Below, one piece after another: positions 35,803 through 46,926 of a stretch of 64,000 bases of DNA. The DNA is from Castellaniella hirudinis (GTDB taxonomy: Bacteria > Pseudomonadota > Gammaproteobacteria > Burkholderiales > Burkholderiaceae_B), in assembly GCF_042651965.1 (NCBI RefSeq), contig NZ_JBHSDY010000007.1:248001-312000 (forward strand), read 5' to 3'. Every line of letters begins with the position of its first letter. Positions within the stretch are counted from its first letter, which is position 1. Below the pieces are notes generated by a model. It was not told the DNA's origin. It saw nothing but the letters and a program-made list of their open reading frames with translations, and did not search any database. The position numbers and the translations under genes are program-made.

Positions 35803-36383
35803 CGCCGCCCTTGACGACGCCCGCCATCCTGGTGATGGACGCCTGCGTCATGATGTCCGGCCTGCAACGCCGCCTGATGCTGGCGCTGGGCGCATGCGGC
35901 CTCTTTCAACCCGCCTGGAGCGAACGCATCGGCGATGAATGGATGCGCAATGCCCGACGCCTGTGGGACATCCCGGCGGAAAACCTGCAAGCCGACTGGG
36001 ACGCCATGCAGTCCGCCTTTCCCGGCGCCATGGCGCACGAGGTCGATGAGTACAAGCAGGGGCTGCGCTACAGCGACCCCAAGGACTGGCACGTCATCGC
36101 CGTCGCCCGGGAAATGCGCGAACGGCATCCCGACAGCCCCGTGGAAATCCTGACGCTGAACCTGAAGGACTTCAACCGCTCCGAACTGCGCCGCCTGGGC
36201 TTGTCCGCGCTGACCCCGGATCGCAAACTGGCCGCCTGGTGGCCGATGCACGAAACCCAAATCCACCAGGCCATCGCCGACATCGATGCGGTCGCCCCGC
36301 CCCCGGGCCGCCCCCGCGTGCCCATGCGCGAACGCCTGGGCCGCGAACGCATGCTGCTGCTGCGCCGTTTGATGTCGGACTGA
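35799..36383 (+). CDS. PIN-domain protein (PIN_3-like), possible nuclease toxin
   Basis: The product, about 194 residues, has the PIN ribonuclease layout: first aspartate in ILVMDACVMMSG, the FQPAWSERIGDEWMRN segment, the DPKDWHVIAVAR motif and the LTLNLKDF motif, so the acidic active-site residues look intact. The frame opens upstream without an ATG before the first beta strand; TTG at 35799 (overlapping the previous stop) or TTG at 35811 are the likely starts, and ATG at 35835 would cut the first strand. No antitoxin gene is adjacent. Confidence 0.7.
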   Translation: MTPPLTTPAILVMDACVMMSGLQRRLMLALGACGLFQPAWSERIGDEWMRNARRLWDIPAENLQADWDAMQSAFPGAMAHEVDEYKQGLRYSDPKDWHVIAVAREMRERHPDSPVEILTLNLKDFNRSELRRLGLSALTPDRKLAAWWPMHETQIHQAIADIDAVAPPPGRPRVPMRERLGRERMLLLRRLMSD

Positions 36384-36737
36384 TTGCCCGAGGCGCCCCG
36401 GGCGCGGCGGCTTATCCACGGGCACAGTCCGGACGAAAACAAGCATGCGGGGCTTTCGAATAATCCATTTTATAAAAACTCACAAAAACCAGCGACAAAC
36501 ACCCTGTTTGAATTCCAAATAATAATAAATGTTAATTCCAAAAAGACGTTCTCCAATGAAACGCCCGGAGAAATATTAAATTGTGTCAACAAACGTCAAA
36601 ATGCCGTTTGAATGACTGATATTCTGGAAAACACAAATAAATTGTTGATATAGTCCCTTTGTTTTAAAAAATTACACTTGTCCAAATAAAGAAAAATGCT
36701 TGACTGGACAGTGACAGGGCAGACAAAGGGATTGCAG
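36384..36737. other. AT-rich leader region of the adhesin gene
   Basis: These 354 bases hold no convincing gene. From about 36440 to 36700 the sequence is strongly AT-rich, in contrast to the GC-rich surroundings. It has many A and T runs and ends with TTGATA, a T/A-rich stretch (GTTTTAAAAAATTACAC) and the adhesin ribosome site. It probably contains the adhesin promoter and binding sites for nucleoid proteins, though no single promoter is clear. Confidence 0.6.
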
Positions 36738-39700
36738 ATGCCGGCCAACATTCTCGGTAAAAAATCGGGTCACACGGAAACCGTCGACGCCAATGTGATA
36801 CACATTGCGGCGCCATCGATCATTCAACTGAAGATCGCACCGGAGCAGGTCCGGTCGTTCGTGCGCGAAGGGCAGGACCTGAAGATGACCCTGCTCGACG
36901 GCAAGGTCATCGTCATCCAGAATTTCTTCGTCAAGGACGCGGACAATACCCGCAGCGACCTGGTGCTGGAAGACGACGCCGGCGTGTTCTGGTGGGGGCA
37001 GTACCCCGAACACTGGGATGAGTTCCACTTCACCGAAATCGACAACGACGTCGTCGCTGCGATTCGCCCTGGCTGTGGGCGGGCCTGGGGCTGCTGGGCA
37101 TCGGCGCCGCGGCAGGCGGCGGGGGTGGTGGGGGCGGCGGCGGTGATGGCGGCGGCCTTGGCCAGCCCGCACCGCCCGTCGCCGACCATGACGCCAAGAT
37201 CGGCAAGGCCGGCGAAACCCTCACCGGCGATGTGCTGCTCAACGACCGCGACCCCGGCGGCAATCCGCTGCGCGTCACCGGCATCCGCGTCGATATCGAC
37301 GGCGACGGCAAGCCCGAGAGCTTCACGCCGGGCAACACCCCGATCGTGATCGCGGGCATGGGCCGGCTTGTGCTGCGCCCCGACGGCAGCTATGAATTCA
37401 CCCCAGACGCGGGCTGGAACGGCAAAGTGCCGCCCATCGACTACACGATCGACAACGGTAAGGGCGGCTCGGACGAGGCGACCCTGAATCTGACGGTCCA
37501 GCCCCTGGTGGAAACGAACGAGGACGCCACCGTCACGATCGATCCGAAGGACAACAAGCTGATCGAGGGCGGCAATCCGGTCATCACCGAAGTCGTCGAC
37601 AAAGACGGCGTGTCCCAGCCGATCACCCCGGGCGACAGCGTCACCGTGCCGCACGGCACCGTCACGATGGAGCCGGACGGCACCCTGACCTTCACCCCCG
37701 ACGGCGACTGGCACGGGGACACCACCATCGAATACACCGTCACGACCGTCGACGGCACCGAAACAGGCACGACCCACGTGACGGTCAAGCCGGTGGACGA
37801 CGTCACGGACGATGCCACGACGACTCACGAGGACACGCCGGTCGACATCGACGTGCTGAACAACGACAGCTTCGAGGGCGACCACCCCAGGGTCACCCAC
37901 GTCGAGGGCGTCCGCATCATCAACGAGGACGGCACCCCGGTCACTGAAGCCGACGGCATCACCCCCATCACCGTCACCGTGCCCAACGGCACCGTCACCC
38001 TGAACCCCGACGGCACCCTGAAGTTCACGCCCAACGAGAACTGGCACGGGGACACCAGCTTCGAATACACCGCCAAGACCGATACCGGCGTGCCGGAGAC
38101 CGCCACCGTCACCGTCACGGTCAATTCCGTCAACGACGCGCCCTCCGGCGCGGACAAGACGCTGACACTGCCCGAGGACGGCAGCCACACCTTCACCGCA
38201 GCCGATTTCGGCTTCAGCGACCCGGTCGAGAACGACGCGCTGAAAACCATCATCATCGACACCCTGCCGGGAGCCGGATCGTTGACGCTGGGCGGCGTGC
38301 CGGTCGTAGCCGGGCAGCAGATCCCCGTCGCTGACATCGGATCGCTGGTCTACACCCCCGCCCCCGACGCGCACGGCGCAAACCACGCCAGCTTCGACTT
38401 CCAGGTGCAAGACGACGGCGGCACGGCCAACGGCGGCCTGGACACCTCGGCGACGAAAACCATCACCATCGACGTCACCTCCGTCGCGGACGTGACGGAC
38501 GACACGGCGATCACCCCCGCCGGCATCCCCGTCGTCATCGATGCGCTGGCCAACGACAGCTTCGAGGGCGCCAACAAGACCATCACGCACATCAACGGCA
38601 CGGCGATCAGCACCGGCGATACGATCACCGTCACGGGCGGCAGCGTCACGCTGAAGGCAGACGGCACACTGGAATTCACCCCGGACAGCGGCGTGGCCGG
38701 CGACGTCAATTTCACCTACACCGCCAAGACGGACACCGGCGTCGAGGAAACCGCCACCGTCACCGTCACGGTGATCGGCGTGGACATCGTCGACAACACA
38801 AGCCCCGGCGCCCCGGGCACCGGCGACAACGTCCTGGCCAGTATCGACGATCTGGAACACGTGAAGATCAATGGCCAGATTCCCCCAGGCGGCGAGTTGG
38901 TCAGCCTGACAGTGACGGACGGCACGACGACCGTCACCATCGACCCGGCCACTGTGACCCCCAATGCCGACGGCGGCTTCACCACGACCACGGACCTGAG
39001 CGGCCTGCAGGACGGCAATCTGACCGTCACGATGGAAGCCAAGAACAGCAGCGGCGACTCCGCCACGGTCACCGACACCATTCTGAAGGACACCGTCACA
39101 CCGGTGGCCATCAACCCGATCACCGTGGTTGACGGCACGGTGCCCACCATCACCGGCACGGGCGAACCGGGCGCCAAGATCATCCTGACCATCGACGGCG
39201 TCGAGTCCGGCGAAATCGCGGTGGGCGGCGACGGCACATGGGTCCACATCCCATCCGATCCGCTGGACGCCTCCAAGGAAATCGTGATCTCGGCCGACGC
39301 CGAAGACCCCGTCGGCAACACGAACAGCACCGGCCGCAAGATCGCCGGCCTGGCGCCCGAAGACCTGGAGCCGGGCGACGACGCCCACGTGCTGGTGCAC
39401 GAGTCGGGCCTGCCGAACGGCTCGGACAAGGACGCCGACACCGAGTCGGCCACGGCCACCCTGAAGATCGGCACGAGCGAAGGCGACATCGATCATCTCG
39501 TGATCGGCGGCAGCCTGTCGGGCAGCACGATCAGCGGCGGCGCCACCATCACTCTGGCGCAATTGCAGAACATCGGCACGACGCCGATCGCCCCCATCAC
39601 CACGACCTATGGCACCCTGACCATCACGGGCTACGACGCGACCACCGGTACGGTCACCTACACTTACACGCTGGACGCCAACAAGACGCACACCACCGCC

Positions 39701-42700
39701 GGCCCGGACATCCTCCGCGAGGACATCCCGATCGCCGTCAAGGACAATAACGGCGACACGCGCATCAGCAAGATCGTGGCGGGCGTGGTGGATGACGTGC
39801 CGGAGGCGAACGATGACTCCGCCGTCACCCTGAGCGAAGGCGGCGCCACCGTCGGCCACGACGCGGGCACGGATACCTGGAGCGCGGGCTCCGCCAACCT
39901 GCTGGACAACGACACCCAGGGCGCGGACGGCGCGCGCGTCCACCAGATCACCTACGTCGGCCGCGACGGCACCGAAAAGACAGCCACGATCGCCGACGGC
40001 GGCAGCCAGACGGTGGACACCCAATACGGCCAGCTCACCGTCCACAGCGACGGCACCTGGAAATACACCTCGGTCGATTCGGCCAACCACGACAAGACCG
40101 GGGGGCACGACACCACGCTGGACGACAGCTTCAGCTACACCCTGATCGACGGCGACGGCGACATCAGCAACAAGGCCACCCAACCTATCACCGTGACGGA
40201 TACGGTGCCGGAAGTCGGCACGCCCGCCACCAACACCGGGATCGACGAAGCCCACCTGGCTGCGGGCAGCGAGCCCGGCCTGGGTCCGCTGACGGTGAGC
40301 GGCAGCCTGGCCGTCACGCCGGGCGAGGACGCCATCGACACCACCTTCACGGACGGCGCCGCCGGGACCGACACAACGGTCGGCAAGCTGCTGGACAAGG
40401 CATGGACCTCGGGCGGCATCCCCCTGGAATACGAGTTGAGCAACGACGGCCACACGCTCATCGCTTACAAGGGCACAGGCCGTACCGAGGCCGACAAAAT
40501 CTTCACGGCCAACATCACCGATCCCACGAACAGCAGCGCGGGCTACGAATTCACCCTGAACGGCCCCCTGGATCATAAGGGCGCGACCGATCTGGACCTG
40601 GAACTCGGCTTCACTGTCACCGACAGCGACGGCGATACCGACACCGGCGACTTCACCGTCAAAGTCACGGACGACGAACCGAAGACAGCGACCGCCGAAA
40701 CTGTCGACGAAGACGGCGACAAGACCTTCACGACCTCCGCCGACGCCAACCCGGAAAACACCACAATCTCCCAGGATGGCACCGACCTGACCGGGACGGA
40801 CAACGGCAAGGGCGGCAAGGACTACTCCACCGACCACGGTACCGTCACCGTCAACGCCGACGGCACCATCACCTACACGCCCGACACAAACTACAGCGGC
40901 GAGGAAAAGTTCACCTACCATACGGACGATGGCTCCGGCACGCCCAAGAGCACCGAGGTGACCATGACGGTCAACCCCGTGTCCGATGCGCCTGATCTGG
41001 GGGATGACACGAAGGACCTCGATACCTTGGAAGACACCTCGGTGGCGCTGGGGCTGAAAACACCGGTCATCCAAGACGACGGAACCGGCACGGGCAACAA
41101 CCCGACCCCCGAACGCCTGAGCGAGATCACGCTGACGATCAGCGGCGATGGTGCGACCGGCGTCACGCTGAGTACCGGCGGGACCACGCTGACCCCAGCG
41201 GGCGGCAAGATCACCATCGTCCTGACCGACGACCCGAATTACCACGTCGTCGGCGTACCGGCCGCAGACACGGCTAACGGCATCTATCATCTGACCACAG
41301 CCGAATACGAAGCGCTGGTGGCGAACCCCGCCCCTGAAAGCGGCAAGAACTTCACCGTCACCGTCAGCGCGACCAGCCACGAGGTGGACGCCAGCGGCAA
41401 TATTCTTCCAGGCGTACCCGGCGCCACTAGCATCCAGGCCATCGACGTCGATGTGCAGGCCGTGACCGACGGCGCAACGCTGCAAATCGACGGCGGAAAC
41501 AGCTACGACGTGACGGTGGCCGAAGAAGGCACCACCATCGATCTGGGCGCTCTGCTGACTCCCACCTTGGGCGATTCGGACGGCAACACCGGCGCCGACA
41601 CGGACGGCAGCGAAACGTACTGGTACACCATCTCCGGCCTGCCGGAGGGTACGGTCGTCACTATCGATGGCGTCGCCACCACCATCAGCGCGACGACGCT
41701 CACCGCAAGCTCCGCAGTCAAGACATCCGCCACACCGCCGTCCATCACCATCACGCCGCCCAAGGATTACAGCGGCGACCTCACAGGCATCAAGATCACG
41801 CTGAACGCGAAGGACACCGACGGCGATTCGACCGGCACGATCAACACCTCCAGCAGCGAGGTCACCCTGAACCTGTACGTCACCCCAGTCGCGGGCGACG
41901 TCAGCGCCACGGGCGTGACCACGCCGGAAGACACGGCCGTCGCCTTCCTGAAGAACGTCACCGTAACCGACGGCGGCGATGGCACGGAAGTCATCGATTC
42001 CATCTCGTTCGATCTTCCGAGCGGCTGGACGACAGACTTCCCCTCGGGAAATCTGAGCACCGATGGCTGGGAAGTCACGAATACAGGCTCCTCTTACACG
42101 ATCACGTTCAACAATGACGGCAGCGGCGGCATAGTATTGACCGAAGCCCAGCGCGAAGCCGTTCTCGACGACTTCAAGGTCACACCGCCCGCGCACAGCA
42201 GCAAAGACGCGACGATCACGCTGTCGATCACAACGACTGACAGCGGCACAGTCAACGGCAGTACCATCAGCGACACAGCCACGGTCGAACGCGACGTCAA
42301 AATCACCGTCACGCCCGTCGCGGAAACCACGGACACCGACACTGCAGGCCCCGCCGGCAACGACGTGACCATGACAGGGGGCCATGACTACACGACCCCC
42401 GGCGAAGAAGACGCATGGTTCAAGCTGGGCCAGGAAGGCGGCTTCGACCTGAAGACCGGCTGGAGCAACGAAGACCCGGGGGAAAAGACCTACGCCAGCC
42501 TGACCCCGGTGCTGAAGGCCGGCGACGGCGACCTGCCAAATGCCATCGGCTCGCAATTCAAATGGACGGACACGGACGGGGAGCACATCGCCACCTACAC
42601 GGGCGATCCCATCCTCGTCCCCGTCGATGCGCTCTCGACTCTTGAGTTCAAGGCCGCCCCCAATTTCTCGGGCATCTTCGAGATCGAGGTCAAGGCGCAC

Positions 42701-45700
42701 ACAGTCGATCCGGGCGACGATGCCGATGACGCCGAGGTCTCCCATACCTCGGACGAGGTCGCGTGGCTGAAGAACGTGCTCATCGCCCCCAAGGCCGACG
42801 AAGTGACCCTGGCCATGAGCCCCGCCAGCGGCAAGGAAGACAGCGAGATCCCGCTGTCGATCCGGCCCACCAGCTCGGACTCCGGAGAAACCTTCGACGT
42901 CACGATCTCCGGCATCCCGGACGGCGCGGTCATCACGTATGACGGCGCCGCGCTGACCGTGACCGGCGGCAAAGTGACGATCGTGAACTTCGACAGCGGC
43001 AAAGCGCTGACCATCCGGCCGCCCGAGAACAGCAACGACAACTTCACGCTGAAGGTCTCGGCGGAATCGGTCGATACCCTGATCGTGGATGGCGATCCCA
43101 ATTCGCCCTACACCAGCAGGAACCCCACCACCGAACTCGACCTCGCCGTCACCGTCACCGGGGTGGCAGACGCGGCCACGGTGGACATCACATCGTCGAT
43201 TCCCGACTACACCGAAGCCGGCGTCGATGGCGGCACGACCCCCGTCAAACTCGGTGATCTGGCCACCATCGAACTGACCGACAAGGACGACGGCTCGGAA
43301 ACCCTGACCATCCGCGTCAGCGGTCTGCCCGAGGGTTTTTCGCCCGACATGGGCACATTGCTGGATCCCGCCGCCACCGGGGCGGCCCGCGTCTGGGTGC
43401 TGACGGAAGCGCAGTTCGCCGCCGCCACGCTGAAGGTGCCCGCCAACTACAGCGGCACGATCACGTTCAAGATCGCCGCCGTCACGACGGAAAACGACGG
43501 CAACTCGCTGACGGGCGAGCCCAAGGACGTGACGATCAAGATCACCCCGTCTCCCGAGGCGACGACCACCGCCAGCGCCACGCTGGAGGAGGACGTGCTC
43601 AGCAACATCGGGCTGGAGATCGTCCACCAGAACGGCGACACGGACGAGACGCTGACCAGTGTGCGGATCGCCGTGACTCAGGCCGAGGGCGGACCCTTCA
43701 CCCTGTACCTGGGCGATGGCCCGGGCGCCAAGACGCTGGCCCAGGCGCTGGTTGACGGCGACATCTCAACGGTCACCGACAGCGGCGTGACGTATTACGT
43801 GCTGACCGGCGCGCAGGCGGGCCAACTGGCCGCCCAGGGCGACGCCCATCGCGACGGCAACCTGAGCGGCTTCGACTTCCAGTTCAAGATCACGGACGAT
43901 CACTACGGCAACACCCCGTCCGGCGCATCGACCACCAGCGATTGGCAGGATGCCCATTTCGGCCTGACGGCCACGCCGGTCACCGATGCCCCCAAGGCCA
44001 GCATCACGGACATCACCGGAACGCTGGGCTCCACGACCGCAGCCGAGGAGGTCGCCGGCGACGACGCCACCAATGAAACCGTCACGCTGACGGCGGCCGA
44101 CACCGTCACCGTCCACCTGCAAGTCACGTCCCCCGACACGGACGGCAGCGAACACCTGATCCGCGTCGTCATCGATGGCGTGCCCGACGGCGTGACCGTG
44201 AAGGGCGGCGAATTCATCGGCGGCGGCCAATGGCTGCTGGTGTATGACGGCGCCGACGCAAAACCCATCCCCGGGGGCGGTGTGCAAGTGCCGGTCGAAT
44301 TCGTGGTCAACGGCTTCGCGGGCGGCCTCATCAACCATGAGATCACCCTGACCGCGCAGGTCCAGGATCGGGGCAATACGGCCACGACGACGGCTGTCGA
44401 AGAAGACTCCGTCACCTGGCGATTGACGACGGACTTTGGCAAGGGCGGATCCGACGATCCGGCGACGATCATCACCTGGGAATACAACGACGCCCCGGCG
44501 ACGGAAGACGCGGCCTTCAGCCTGTCGGACATCATCACGGCGGGGGTCACCGTGAATGATCCATCCGCCAGCAACGTCTTCACCGTCACCCTGGAGAATC
44601 TGCCCGAGGGCACGCAGGTCGACGGCATGATCCGCACCACCATCACGGATGCCGGCGGCACCCGCGAGGTCTGGTCGAAATCGGTCATCGGCCCTGCCGG
44701 TGCCACGCAAGGCGACATTGATGCGCTGCTGAAAACCCTGATGGACGGCATCAAGATCACGCCGCCGGAAAACTCCAACGAGAATAATGCGGCGGGCGAC
44801 TTCAAGTTCGACGCCAAGCTGACCACGTCGATCGCGGGCGGCAGCAACAGCAATGTGGAAAACATCACGGCCGACGGCGCCGACACCGGCACCGGCGACA
44901 AGCCGCTGGTGGTGCCCGTCGATCCGGTCACGGACAATGCCGTCATCGACATCCGGCTCGACACCAGCATCGAAACGGATGAGCTGAACGAATCCGACAG
45001 CAGCATCCCCATCACCCTGACCGTCAGCAACGCCGCCGACGGCGCGGCCGGCAGCATCGTGGACGGCACGCTGTACCTGCAGATTTCCGCGGACAAGGCT
45101 GATCTGCAAGGCGGCGCCTTGACCATCGGCGGCGTGACATACACGCTGGAAACCGTTTCAGGCGTCTCCGGCGTTCCCAACGGTCAGTACTACGTCGTCC
45201 ATGGCGTGGCCATGGGCAGCACCTTGCAGGCGGTGTACACCCCGGGCGTCAAAATGACCGGCGGCACGGTCACGGTCGATGCCTGGGTGCGCAACGAGGA
45301 AACCGGCAGCACGCCCGTGACCTCCAAGGGCGCCGCCGACCTGGTCGTCAACATCAGCAACGATGGCGTGACTGTCACCCACAACGAGTCCTCCGGCAAC
45401 GAAGTCGCCATCGGCGCGACGGGCGACAAGTCCGTCAAACTGGATATCGCCGCCGTCCTGAACGACAACGACGGTTCGGAAAAGATCATCTCCGTCCTGC
45501 TGTCGAACCTGCCCGACGGCTTCCTGGTGTTCACCGGCGCCGATCCCGGCTCGGCCGCCCAGGCGGCCAACGCGGGCGGCGACGGCACGCACAATACCTG
45601 GGTCATCCCCCTGAATCCGGACGGATCCCTGCCCGCCTATATCGGCATCCTGCCGCCGCCCCATTGGAGCGGTACGCTGGCTGACCTGAAACTCGTCGTG

Positions 45701-46924
45701 GAGTCGGGTGAAACAGCGCTTTCCGGCACCAAGATCGAAACGACCGATCTGGCCGATGTCACGATCATCCCGGTCGCCGACGGAGTGGACCTGGCGCCGA
45801 CGAATTCCTTCGGCGCCGAGAACACCCTCATCAAGCTGAACCTGAACGCCACGATGCAGGACCCCAACGATGCCACGGTCAAGAACGCAGACGGCACTGT
45901 TGTCATCGCGGCAGATGGCAGCGCCGAAACCACGACGCTGAGGCTGACCGGCCTGGGCGAGCACGCCTCGTTCTACGTGGGTGACACGCTGCTGGACGCC
46001 AGCCAGATCACCTACGACGCCGGCACCGACACCTACACGCTGACCGGCCTGAGCCAGGCGGACCTGAACACGCTGGGCTTGATGCAGGCGGCGTCCGCCC
46101 TGACGGACCAGAATGCGGGCATGGCCGGCGTGCAGATCACGGCGGAAGCCTGGACGGTCGAAAGCGGCAACGCGGCGGAATCCACGCACGTCACCAAGGA
46201 CATCACGCTCAACCTCTCGGAGCAATACAGCACCCCCGGCGACGATTCCCTGATCTGGACCGGGAACGCCATCGACGGCCGCTCCGGCACGGACACCGTC
46301 CACCTGCGCGCGGGCGAAGACCTGACGGGCGCAGATCTCGCCGCCAAGCTGAGCCACATCGAGATCCTCGACCTGGGCATCGGCGGCGCGAACGCGATCA
46401 CCGGCCTGACCCCGGATCAAGTGAAGGCTATCCTGGGTTCTGGCGGCGAACTGACGATCAAGGGCACTTCGGACGATTCCGTCGCGCTGGATGGCGCCTG
46501 GATCAACAACGGCGGCATCTGGACAGGCACGCTGGCGGACGGCGCGACCACCATCACCGTGAAGGTCGAAGGCGGCATGACGGTCGACACAGCGTCCGTC
46601 AATGCGGGCTTCGCCCCCATGGCCCTGTCCCTCGACTTCCCCGACGCCCCGGCGGACGGCAGCGACGATCCCTCGGCCTTCCTGTTTGCGCCCGAGGGCG
46701 GCTTGCCGGCACTCGACGGGATGCTGACGGCAACGCCCGACGAAACGCCGGACCTGCTGGACGACTGGCTGCCGGGCCAGGCGCCCGGCAGCGACACTGC
46801 GCCTGCATCAGGCACGGACACGGCCGCCGACAGTGCTTCGACCTACACGGACTACGTACCCGAAGCGTCCCTTCCCGAAGACGAGCTGGAGCATAGCCTG
46901 GCCAACGCACACGCCTTGGCTTGA
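36738..46924 (+). CDS. Giant type I secreted adhesin (BapA/LapA-like), apparent frameshift near 37060
   Basis: With one base restored near 37060 the protein would be about 3,395 residues. Residues 1-108 form a BapA-prefix-like domain (VWF-like FFVKDADNTRSDLVLEDDAGVFWW region). Then come a hydrophobic stretch (SPWLWAGLGLLGIGAAA), a glycine tract and about 3,000 residues of Ig/cadherin-like and T1SS-143-type repeats rich in Asp, Thr and Gly, and a C-terminal secretion region with GDDSLIWTGNAIDG. I see no cysteine in it, as expected for unfolded export. ATG at 36738 follows AAAGGG by 7 bases; ATG at 36696 is less likely. The secretion genes follow directly. As it stands, only residues 1-108 join to the start. 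Confidence 0.8.
37022..37073 (+). other. Frameshift site in the adhesin gene
   Basis: The start frame reads ...TEIDNDVVAAI and then turns into a cysteine- and arginine-rich shadow ending at 37349. The conserved continuation SPWLWAGLGLLG begins at 37064 in another frame, which is open from 37022 to 46924. One missing base at about 37061-37064 would join them, and the total length with one added base is an exact multiple of three. Confidence 0.75.
37115..37156 (+). repeat. Poly-glycine codon tract in the adhesin
   Basis: Ten consecutive glycine codons, one aspartate and three more glycine codons, with G5 runs at 37121 and 37130. Such GC-rich simple sequence could slip, but the observed frame change lies upstream of it. 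Confidence 0.8.
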
Positions 46925-46926
46925 CG

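Noticed and set aside
35799..36383. Type II toxin-antitoxin pair
   Set aside because: No antitoxin-sized gene is adjacent; both neighbours are a flavoprotein gene and an AT-rich non-coding region.
37115..37156. Slippage in the poly-glycine tract as the site of the frame change
   Set aside because: The conserved SPWLWAGLGLLG already reads in the downstream frame before the tract begins, so the shift lies upstream.
36824..43627. A 2,267-codon open frame on the minus strand, opposite the adhesin
   Set aside because: It is a shadow. The adhesin's biased GAC, ACC and GGC codons leave no stops on the other strand; the translation is low-complexity, with no domain or start signal.
46246..46400. 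RTX calcium-binding repeats at the adhesin C-terminus
   Set aside because: Only one loose GDDSL / GRSGTDTV pattern is visible, not the repeated nonapeptide array; type I secretion is argued from the adjacent transporter genes instead.
45158..46420. Minus-strand frames of 400-450 codons opposite the adhesin 3' half
   Set aside because: Same codon-bias effect as the larger antisense frame; no recognisable motif.
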